From UBA2233 sp002347965 [NCBI: Nitrospirae bacterium UBA2233] (GTDB lineage: Bacteria > UBA2233), in assembly GCA_002347965.1 (NCBI GenBank), contig DDYN01000019.1, forward strand, positions 1 through 16,123: 16,123 nucleotides of DNA, given 5' to 3'. How positions within the stretch are numbered: position 1 is the stretch's first letter; every line of letters begins with the position of its first letter. The position numbers and the translations under genes were made by a program. Below, piece after piece: positions 1 through 5,594 of the stretch. The notes beneath the pieces are model-generated. The model had not been told where the DNA came from and searched no databases. It was given only the letters and a program-made list of their open reading frames with translations.

Positions 1-419
1 CTGAAGACGCTCGCCGTCTTGGCGCGGACGAGGTGGTAGTTTCCAAGAACCAAAACGAAATGGCGGCCCACAAGAACAGCTTCCATTTCATGCTAGATAC
101 CGTGTCCGCCCCACACCGGCTAGACGATTACCTAAACCTCCTCAAGCGAGACGGCACGCTGGTACTCGTGGGCGCGCCGTCCGAACCCCACCCTTCGCCC
201 GACGTGTTCAGCCTGGTTTTTAAGCGGCGCCAGATTGCCGGGTCGCTAATCGGCGGTATTCAAGAAACGCAAGGAATGCTCGATTTTTGCGCCAAACACG
301 GCATTGTTTCGGACATCGAAGTGATTCCGATCCAGGCGATCAACGAGGCCTACGAGCGAATGCTAAGGAGTGATGTCAAGTACCGTTTCGTCATCGACAT
401 GAAAAGCCTCAAGGCCTAG
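1..419 (+). CDS. Zinc-type alcohol dehydrogenase / aldehyde reductase, YahK-like (3' part only)
   Basis: This is the C-terminal part of a medium-chain NAD(P)-dependent alcohol dehydrogenase; the 5' end lies outside the window. The reading frame is open from base 3 (E-D-A-R-R-L-G-A-D-E-V-V) to the TAG at 417-419, about 138 residues. What remains covers the end of the Rossmann cofactor domain (the ARRLGADEVV turn and the LVGAP strand) and the returning catalytic-domain tail (KRRQIAGSLIGG, MLDFCAKHGIVSDIE, INEAYERMLRSDVKYRFVID). These segments closely resemble E. coli YahK and the cinnamyl-alcohol-dehydrogenase-like group, which reduce a broad range of aldehydes in the cytoplasm. The zinc ligands are in the missing N-terminal part and cannot be checked. 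The first Met in the window, at 33, is internal and not a real start. The gene shows no functional link to the cytochrome operon downstream. Family assignment is secure; the substrate is unknown. Confidence 0.93.
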   Translation, partial: EDARRLGADEVVVSKNQNEMAAHKNSFHFMLDTVSAPHRLDDYLNLLKRDGTLVLVGAPSEPHPSPDVFSLVFKRRQIAGSLIGGIQETQGMLDFCAKHGIVSDIEVIPIQAINEAYERMLRSDVKYRFVIDMKSLKA

Positions 420-494
420 ACCGCCAACAGGAGGGTAGCGGACGGGACGGCCGAGGGTGCGGTTATGCTCGTCAGCTGCGCATCCCACGTTCAG

Positions 495-513
495 CCCGGA
501 AGGGCTTTCCGGG
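495..513 (+). terminator. Possible weak terminator hairpin after the dehydrogenase gene
   Basis: The bases form a perfect 7-bp stem (CCCGGAA / TTCCGGG) around a 5-nt loop, 76 bases after the dehydrogenase stop codon. Only a weak T-containing stretch (tctagtt) follows, so this is not a canonical intrinsic terminator. A second, weaker stem (525-531 with 539-545, one G-T pair) lies just downstream. Its position between the dehydrogenase and the cytochrome promoter suggests it separates the two transcripts. Confidence 0.35.
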
Positions 514-553
514 TCTAGTTGGTTGAGGGAGTTTCATTCTCCTTCGATAAGTC

Positions 554-583
554 TTGCAAAACACAAAAGTGATTGAGTATAGT
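554..583 (+). promoter_or_regulatory. Sigma70-type promoter of the cytochrome-porin operon
   Basis: A -35 element TTGCAA (554-559) and a -10 element TATAGT (578-583) are separated by 18 bases, each matching consensus at most positions. The predicted transcript start is near 590, giving a leader of about 35 bases before the ATG at 625. This placement rules out the in-frame ATG at 586 as the translation start, because it would lie at or before the transcript start. Confidence 0.6.
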
Positions 584-624
584 GCATGTGGTTAGAGGGA
601 AAGCTAACATCAAGGGAGAAGCTC

Positions 625-1278
625 ATGCAAAGAAGGCGGCTGTTGAGTCTATGGGTCGGGATGGCCTTGATCGCGAGCTTCGCGCTCCTTGGAGCGAAGA
701 AATACGCCGCTCCCCCGGAGTACTTCCAGCCCCCGGATGACTGCGAGTTTTGCCACTGGGAAAACGTCGAACGGGCTACAACCTTCCAGGGTCACGGCAC
801 GGGCTGCTTCATGTGCCATACGCGGGCAAGAACCGGGTTTGGCGCGGGCCACATGACCAAGGCAAACTGCGAGACCTGCCATAATAAAACCTGGCCTACG
901 GGTCCTAAGCAGGGGCACCCTCAAGATGTATGGAAAAACCTGGGCACTCCTCAAGGGCGGACGGATAACTGCGCCATGTGCCACGACCCCCACGGCACAC
1001 CCAACCTTTACATGATTCGAGACAGGCTTTGGACCTTTACAGGCACGCCCGTAGACGTCAGGTTCCTCAACGAGGACGGTCAGGCGGACGACAGCTTTGT
1101 TGAGCTTTCACAGGCCCAAGGGGGGCACAACGACAAAGAGCCAGGACAAGGGCTCTGCGAGGTTTGCCATACGCAGACAAACCATTACCGTCGAGATGGG
1201 ACTGGCCTAGATCATTTCACCATGAACTGCGTCCTTTGCCATGACCACTCAAAGGGCTTTATTCCCCCTGAAATGTAA
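625..1278 (+). CDS. Exported hexahaem c-type cytochrome (first gene of porin-cytochrome operon)
   Basis: Predicted 217-residue c-type cytochrome with six CxxCH haem-binding motifs, at residues 40-44, 61-65, 82-86, 116-120, 178-182 and 202-206. At least eight further histidines, including CHDPH and CHDH pairs, are enough for bis-His ligation of all six haems. The start at ATG 625 is preferred because it has a Shine-Dalgarno AAGGGAG (612-618) and lies downstream of the promoter. The alternative ATG at 586, 13 codons upstream, lies too close to the -10 box. The N terminus (MQRRR then a hydrophobic stretch, residues 6-24) is a Sec signal, with a poor cleavage site after LLGA; it could stay uncut as an inner-membrane anchor. 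Residues 116-123 and the C-terminal C-x2-CH-x-H segment resemble extracellular or periplasmic multihaem cytochromes of metal-reducing bacteria. Exact location (periplasm, membrane or surface) is inferred only. No specific family member is recognised. Confidence 0.9.
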   Translation: MQRRRLLSLWVGMALIASFALLGAKKYAAPPEYFQPPDDCEFCHWENVERATTFQGHGTGCFMCHTRARTGFGAGHMTKANCETCHNKTWPTGPKQGHPQDVWKNLGTPQGRTDNCAMCHDPHGTPNLYMIRDRLWTFTGTPVDVRFLNEDGQADDSFVELSQAQGGHNDKEPGQGLCEVCHTQTNHYRRDGTGLDHFTMNCVLCHDHSKGFIPPEM

Positions 1279-1303
1279 ACGCTAACGCTGGGAGGGTCGG
1301 CTT

Positions 1304-2656
1304 GTGAGAGGAAAAACACTCAAAATACTCGCGTTAGCCTGCCTAGTGGGGATGTTATCGCAACAGTCCCAATCTTTCGCCGTCACGCTCTCCGGAAGCT
1401 TGGAAGCAATGTTTGAGGGGCGGAAAAACCGCTACCACTACGGCTCGCTCGTCTACGGAGGGCACCGCTACGGCGGCAATGAGATGCCCTTTAGCCTCTA
1501 TAGCCGGTACACCTTAGAAAACCTCCCTCACGGAGCCTCGGGCGTCGTCTATTTCCGCTACCGGGACGACTTTGGGTACAACGGCTACCCGGACGAGAGC
1601 GGCCAGGTGGACGTCTTCTTGGGCTACCTCGAAATCCCAAGGATTGCAGACAGGCTAAGCCTTATCTTAGGGAGGCAGTTTATACATAAAGCCGGCACCA
1701 TCTTCTTGGCAGATGCCGTTCAAGGAGACTTCGAGCTCATGGATAGCCTTGCGCTCAACTTCTTCTACGGCAAACCCAGAGACCTCGAGACATTTTCGGA
1801 ATGGTACAACCAAGACGAGAACATTGACGAAAAAATCTGGGGCATTTCGGCCAAATTCAGCCTACCTTTAAGCATCTCAGGGGAGTTGGGCTACATGGAG
1901 CGCGATCTCGATTTTCCTGACGAACACGAGGAACTCTTGCATCTATCGTGGCAAAAGCCCGTAACATTCCCCATAGACAGCCTGCTTTACCAAGAGCTAG
2001 TCTATAACAACACTAAGGGGGGGTTTGATGACATTGTCTTTGGGAGCGACCTCTTCTTGACACAAAAACTCGGCCTTAAGCTTGAAGGGACATACTACGA
2101 TGCCGGCCTTTGGGAAAGAGAAGCCTACACGACAGACATGTTCACGCTGAACACGATGGACGACCTCATTTTCGGACTGTTTTCGGCAAGCTCGCTTTGG
2201 CAATCCAAGCTAGGGGTCAACTACGCCTTCGACCCCAGCTTCAGCATGTATACAGACTTCGCCTACCAGACCTACGAGACGTTCCCGGGCGAACGGACAA
2301 AAGGCTACTCTTTCGAGCCTGGACTTCGCAAGACGTTCGGAGAAAGAAACGAACATGCCCTTTCCTTAGGCATGTTCTACTTGAAGAGCTACGGCGGGGA
2401 GGCCCTAGGCCCGAGGGCAGAGTACAGCCTAAAGCTCACCCAAAGGCTCGAGTGGGAAAACTGGTTCAACATGGTCCATTACGACAAAACCACCAATCAG
2501 AGCGATCAGGCCTTCAACTTCCGCACGATGGTCAGCTACCTTTTGTTTCGAGACTGCAAGCTTCAGGGCTTCTTCGAGGCCAACTCGAACGACTTTTACC
2601 ACGACGACATCCGAGGAGGGCTTATGGCCTTCTACAACTTCGATACCGCATTCTAA
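1304..2656 (+). CDS. Outer-membrane beta-barrel (porin-like) protein of the cytochrome operon
   Basis: Predicted 450-residue outer-membrane protein. It starts at GTG 1304, preceded by a strong Shine-Dalgarno GGGAGGG (1290-1296) with a 7-base spacer. A signal peptide ends at about SFA-VT (residue 26). The mature chain is rich in alternating aromatic/hydrophobic and polar residues typical of transmembrane beta-strands (for example GVVYFRYRDDF, LSLILGRQF, LALNFFYG, FNFRTMVSYLL, GGLMAFYNF) and ends in Phe, as barrels recognised by the BAM complex usually do. There is no CxxCH motif. It sits between the hexahaem and heptahaem cytochrome genes with short gaps. By analogy with MtrB, OmbB and ExtB-type systems, a barrel flanked by multihaem cytochromes probably acts as the sleeve that lets haems cross the outer membrane. 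It is shorter than MtrB (about 700 residues). Barrel topology is a good call; the conduit role is inferred from context. A plain porin for small solutes is the alternative. Confidence 0.82.
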   Translation: MRGKTLKILALACLVGMLSQQSQSFAVTLSGSLEAMFEGRKNRYHYGSLVYGGHRYGGNEMPFSLYSRYTLENLPHGASGVVYFRYRDDFGYNGYPDESGQVDVFLGYLEIPRIADRLSLILGRQFIHKAGTIFLADAVQGDFELMDSLALNFFYGKPRDLETFSEWYNQDENIDEKIWGISAKFSLPLSISGELGYMERDLDFPDEHEELLHLSWQKPVTFPIDSLLYQELVYNNTKGGFDDIVFGSDLFLTQKLGLKLEGTYYDAGLWEREAYTTDMFTLNTMDDLIFGLFSASSLWQSKLGVNYAFDPSFSMYTDFAYQTYETFPGERTKGYSFEPGLRKTFGERNEHALSLGMFYLKSYGGEALGPRAEYSLKLTQRLEWENWFNMVHYDKTTNQSDQAFNFRTMVSYLLFRDCKLQGFFEANSNDFYHDDIRGGLMAFYNFDTAF

Positions 2657-2673
2657 CGGGAAAAGGCCGCGTC

Positions 2674-3300
2674 ATGAAGAAAATACACCTGTATGCGCTG
2701 GTTTTTGGGCTTGCGGTTTTCTTGGCCCTGTTTTCTAAGGTACCCTTCGTATCGAGCACGGCCAAGGGGGAACCACAGACCCTTAAGTCCTCCCCGACAT
2801 CGGCGTTCGACCACGATAAGCACAAGGTCCTGATAGAAAAAGAAGGGTTCAACTGTATGGGCTGCCACCCCTTCAACGCCACGCTCAAAACCCAGCACGA
2901 AAAGCTAGGGGACGAGATCGAGGCCCGCTACCTAAAGCCAGGCGAAGAGACCTGCCACTACTGTCATAACAGCCAGGAGTACAAGGCTACTAAACCCTTA
3001 AGGTGCCTAAGCTGCCATAAGGACAACATGGCAGCCATCTTGCCAAAGACGCACACGTTAAGCTACAAGAAAGACCACCGCATCCTGGCTCAGGCTTCGG
3101 GTGAGGAATGCATGCTTTGCCATGCCCAGTCGTTTTGCGTTGACTGCCACATGCGCAGGGATACGATGCAAAACAGGGTTCACGACGGAAACTACCTCTT
3201 TTATCACTCTGTGGAAGCCAGGGCCAACCCTATGAAGTGTTCGAGCTGCCACAGGCAGCGCTTTTGCCTTGGCTGCCATAGCCAGCTTTTACGCCGATGA
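2674..3300 (+). CDS. Exported heptahaem c-type cytochrome
   Basis: Predicted 208-residue protein with seven CxxCH motifs at residues 61-65, 94-98, 111-115, 146-150, 155-159, 189-193 and 198-202. About eight extra histidines could serve as sixth ligands (FDHDKH, KTQH, KTHTLSYKKDH, VHDGNYLFYH). The start is ATG 2674, with AAAAGG (2661-2666) as ribosome-binding site and 17 bases after the porin stop. A signal peptide fits (MKK, hydrophobic core 7-21, cleavage near SSTA-KG at 30). Upstream in-frame sequence overlaps the porin gene and is not coding. The second half (SFCVDCHMRR ... EARANPMKCSSCH ... FCLGCH) has paired, closely spaced haem motifs of the cytochrome c3/c7-like type and is more compact than the first. 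It is probably a periplasmic electron carrier feeding or draining the barrel complex; that role is inferred. Its stop TGA overlaps an ATG at 3297 in the next gene's frame. Confidence 0.9.
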   Translation: MKKIHLYALVFGLAVFLALFSKVPFVSSTAKGEPQTLKSSPTSAFDHDKHKVLIEKEGFNCMGCHPFNATLKTQHEKLGDEIEARYLKPGEETCHYCHNSQEYKATKPLRCLSCHKDNMAAILPKTHTLSYKKDHRILAQASGEECMLCHAQSFCVDCHMRRDTMQNRVHDGNYLFYHSVEARANPMKCSSCHRQRFCLGCHSQLLRR

Positions 3301-3314
3301 AAGGAACCGAAACG

Positions 3315-3632
3315 ATGTCTAGACAAGCCCTTATCCTTCTGGGGTTTATCGGTATCCTAGTCCCTTTCGCCTACGGCTACCAGTGTCAGGACTACGGGGC
3401 CCTCATCGGCTCCCCGGATGGTGTGCGACTTACCCAAGAAGAACACCCATCCGGCTGGAGGAGGCAGGATTGCATCATCTGCCATCCGATCCGGAACATC
3501 CACTGCGATGACGAGGGGGCCTTTTTGACGGGATGGGACATGGAGTGGGTTCGGGGGGTCGTCGAAAGCCGGGGGGAGAAAAGTTGCTCTATCTGCCACG
3601 GGGATAACGGGGCCGGCCCATCGATTCAATAG
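3315..3632 (+). CDS. Small exported dihaem cytochrome c-like protein
   Basis: Predicted 105-residue protein with two CxxCH motifs (residues 53-57 and 91-95) and two extra cysteines (24 and 64) that could form a disulphide. Exactly two other histidines (44 and 63) are present, just enough for bis-His coordination of both haems. An N-terminal signal (residues 4-21) ends near FAYG-YQ; there is no proper lipobox before Cys24. The start at 3315 is preferred because AAGGA (3301-3305) sits nine bases upstream. An ATG at 3297, six codons earlier, forms an ATGA overlap with the previous stop and remains possible. The second haem motif (CSICHGDNGAG) looks like the opening of a class I cytochrome c, but the protein ends ten residues later with no fold or Met ligand after it. 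I do not recognise a named family. Its place inside the operon suggests a small haem link or accessory subunit of the complex. Confidence 0.85.
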   Translation: MSRQALILLGFIGILVPFAYGYQCQDYGALIGSPDGVRLTQEEHPSGWRRQDCIICHPIRNIHCDDEGAFLTGWDMEWVRGVVESRGEKSCSICHGDNGAGPSIQ

Positions 3633-3641
3633 GAGTAAACG

Positions 3642-4292
3642 ATGAAAATCCACCTCTACCGTCTCGCCCTAACCGTCGCCGCTGGGGTTATGGTGGGCCT
3701 AGGCCAGGCAAGCCTAGCCCAGGATACCCAAAAAGACCTACCCTTCCCTCACGGCGGACCCGCGGGGAATCAGTGCAACCTCTGCCACAGCCTTGAACCA
3801 ACCCCAGAGGAAATGCCTAAGGAACAATTTAAGGGTTTTCACCCGGCACCTTTTAGGGCGTGCTTCCCATGTCATGGGAAGAGCCCGCATGTAGGGGCAA
3901 GCACTCATTTGATTGCCCCTGACGCTATGGCCAAGAAGGGGATCGAAAGAGCAAGAAAGCTGCGGCCTAATGCGTTCCCTTTGGATGCCTCCGGCAAGAT
4001 CACCTGTGGCACGTGCCACGACCCACACTCGCCGGCGTGGGGCATCACCGGACCCGCAAGGACCGTGGAGACGAACCGTCCTATAGCTCAAAACATAACG
4101 CTCATGCAAGAGCTGACGGAAGAAAGGCGCAAAATAACAGCCGAAAAACTCGGCCTTCCAGAGGACGACAAAACGCTCGCCTTCAATCTTCGGACGACCG
4201 AGACGCCCCTTTTATGGGAAAGCGCTAGCAACGGGAAGCTTTGCACGACCTGCCATACGGACAAGGCCGCCATGCTGGATCCTGGCCCTTAG
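3642..4292 (+). CDS. Exported tetrahaem c-type cytochrome (last gene of operon)
   Basis: Predicted 216-residue protein with four CxxCH motifs at residues 45-49, 74-78, 122-126 and 201-205, plus histidines in FPHGG, GFHPAPF, SPHVGASTH and CHDPHS as candidate sixth ligands. Its ribosome-binding site AGGAG (3631-3635) overlaps the TAG stop of the preceding gene, so the two are probably co-translated. The signal peptide is clear, with cleavage at SLA-QD (residue 26). Residues 127-195, between the third and fourth haem motifs, form a haem-free charged region predicted helical (TEERRKITAEKLG); it may be a docking or spacer segment. The N terminus KIHLY resembles that of the heptahaem protein (KKIHLY), but I see no wider alignment. 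The CGTCHDPHS segment is of the doubled-CxxCH type common in anaerobe cytochromes. It is probably periplasmic or outer-membrane associated; its partner is unknown. Confidence 0.9.
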   Translation: MKIHLYRLALTVAAGVMVGLGQASLAQDTQKDLPFPHGGPAGNQCNLCHSLEPTPEEMPKEQFKGFHPAPFRACFPCHGKSPHVGASTHLIAPDAMAKKGIERARKLRPNAFPLDASGKITCGTCHDPHSPAWGITGPARTVETNRPIAQNITLMQELTEERRKITAEKLGLPEDDKTLAFNLRTTETPLLWESASNGKLCTTCHTDKAAMLDPGP

Positions 4293-4356
4293 GCAAGCCC
4301 ATAAAGCGTCTCGAAGTTTGCAGCTCTAGGGTTTTTTATACTCGCCCCCCACGATA

Positions 4357-4378
4357 GCCGGGGCTTTCTAGCCCCGGC
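4357..4378. terminator. GC-rich hairpin between convergent genes (possible shared terminator)
   Basis: A perfect 9-bp stem (GCCGGGGCT / AGCCCCGGC) encloses a TTCT loop, 64 bases after the tetrahaem cytochrome stop and 46 bases after the mltB-like stop on the other strand. On the plus strand it is followed by A6, not T, and a T6 run (4332-4337) lies upstream. An outer repeat AGGGTT (4328-4333) / AACCCT (4388-4393) could extend the structure. It is well placed to end both convergent transcripts, but neither strand shows the usual stem-then-U-tract order. Confidence 0.45.
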
Positions 4379-4423
4379 AAAAAAGAGAACCCTGAAGAAG
4401 CTTGGGGGCAGGAATAAAGCCGC

Positions 4424-5470
4424 CTATCGGGGGTCTTGCTTGGAGAGCATGGGGATTGCCCAGTCTTTTATCCCCTGGATATTGCGGGCGAGCTCTAACA
4501 CGGCCATCGCATAAAGCCGACTTTTATTATATTTAGTAATCACCCAGAAGTTGGGAAGGGCCACCCAGTACTCGGGCCCATCAAACCCCTCTAGGCTGAA
4601 GACCCCGCCCGCTGTGCTCGCATCGAGCCCGTCGTGCTGGAACTCAAACCCTGCCTCCTTCAGCATGAAAAAGGAAAAGGCCGGCTCCACGCCATTTGCA
4701 AGCACTTTGTCTTTTAAGGCGCTCTCACTTGGACCAGGTACCGCCCTTAGGCAGACCGGCTGCATCGGGTTGTATCCAAAGCTTGCAAGGTAATGGCCGA
4801 CGCTGCCGATGGCATCCTCTACGCTGTTCCAGATGTCTTTCTTGCCGTCTTTGTCGAAATCGACGGCATAGCGCCGAAAACTGCTCGGCATGAACTGGGG
4901 ATAGCCCATAGCCCCCGCGTACGAGCCCTTTAAAGAAAGCGGGGCCAGCCCGTCGTCTTTGACCATCAAGAAGAATTCCTTAAGCTCGTTTGCGAAGAAA
5001 TCCGCCCTCCTTGGGTAATCAAACGCAAGCGTAGCCAGCGAATCCAGCACGCGAAAGGTGCCCATGTTCTTACCATACCCGGTCTCTACTCCTAATATGG
5101 CCGTTATGAGCGCTCCCGGTACGCCGTAAATAGACTCTGCACGCTTGAGCGCTCTAACGTGCCTTTTAAGGAACGCCCTGCCTTCTTGAACGTTTCGTGC
5201 GTTGACCAGAATGGGCTTGTATGCCCACCAAGGCTTGGCCTCGGCCGGCGCCTCCATCGCGCGAAGGATACTCTGCTTCTTCCTTGCCTGCTCAAGAATA
5301 CCGCGGAGCTCTTCTGGGTCGGCCCCTTGTGTATCCGTCATCATGCGGACAAAACTCTCCATCCTAGGGTTCCCCGTAAAATCGCCGCAAAACCCCGCAC
5401 CGTATCCTGCTAGCAACAAGACAAGAACGAAAAAAAACCGTCTTTCTCGACGTTTTACGGCGTTCTTCAT
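4424..5470 (-). CDS. mltB: Lytic murein transglycosylase B (MltB family, GH103)
   Basis: This enzyme cleaves the MurNAc-GlcNAc bond of peptidoglycan non-hydrolytically, forming 1,6-anhydroMurNAc ends in the periplasm. The 348-residue length is close to E. coli MltB (361). Diagnostic segments are ILGVETGYGKNMG with the catalytic acid at Glu129, LDSLATLAFDYPRRADFF, LKGSYAGAMGYPQFMPSSFRRYAVDFDKDGKKDIW and SVEDAIGSVGHYL. ATG 5470 is chosen as start. It has a GAGGAGGG ribosome site a few bases upstream and opens a basic-then-hydrophobic signal peptide (residues 6-22); the open frame to 5770 runs through the promoter region and the neighbour's 5' end. A Cys at 28 follows AGF, which is a poor lipobox, so unlike E. 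coli MltB it may be soluble in the periplasm. It is transcribed divergently from the GGDEF-EAL gene and stands as a single gene. Confidence 0.95.
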   Translation of the reverse strand: MKNAVKRRERRFFFVLVLLLAGYGAGFCGDFTGNPRMESFVRMMTDTQGADPEELRGILEQARKKQSILRAMEAPAEAKPWWAYKPILVNARNVQEGRAFLKRHVRALKRAESIYGVPGALITAILGVETGYGKNMGTFRVLDSLATLAFDYPRRADFFANELKEFFLMVKDDGLAPLSLKGSYAGAMGYPQFMPSSFRRYAVDFDKDGKKDIWNSVEDAIGSVGHYLASFGYNPMQPVCLRAVPGPSESALKDKVLANGVEPAFSFFMLKEAGFEFQHDGLDASTAGGVFSLEGFDGPEYWVALPNFWVITKYNKSRLYAMAVLELARNIQGIKDWAIPMLSKQDPR

Positions 5471-5502
5471 GCGCCCTCCTCGTTGATTTCTTAAATTGTG
5501 AT

Positions 5503-5511
5503 ATTCTAGCA
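5503..5511 (-). promoter_or_regulatory. Extended -10 promoter for the mltB-like gene
   Basis: Read on the minus strand, TGCTAGAAT gives a TGn extension directly before a TAGAAT -10 box, about 33 bases upstream of the ATG at 5470. No clear -35 element is seen, which is acceptable for extended -10 promoters. The 124-base divergent region (5471-5594) must also hold the promoter of the plus-strand gene; TATGAT at 5543-5548 is a candidate for that, without a convincing -35. Confidence 0.4.
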
Positions 5512-5594
5512 CGCCTATCCTGAGATGCCCCATTGCCGGCAGTATGATACGATAAACGCAATCTGCGAAACAACTCGAGTAACAAGGGTATCGC

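Noticed and set aside
420-585. Small RNA or riboswitch in the leader of the cytochrome operon
   Set aside because: Two simple hairpins are present, but the promoter lies downstream of them, so they are not in the leader. No known riboswitch core was recognised.
2110-2673. Long upstream in-frame extension of the heptahaem cytochrome, starting inside the porin gene
   Set aside because: The 188 codons have an Arg/His-rich, low-complexity translation typical of an off-frame read of the porin. A good ribosome site and signal peptide start at 2674.
3738-4109. 123-codon minus-strand frame opposite the tetrahaem cytochrome
   Set aside because: It is a shadow of the CxxCH gene, with no promoter or ribosome site and no recognisable domain.
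5400-5497. Lipobox in the mltB-like signal peptide (AGF-Cys at residue 28)
   Set aside because: The -1 residue is Phe rather than Gly/Ala/Ser, so a lipoprotein call is not supported.
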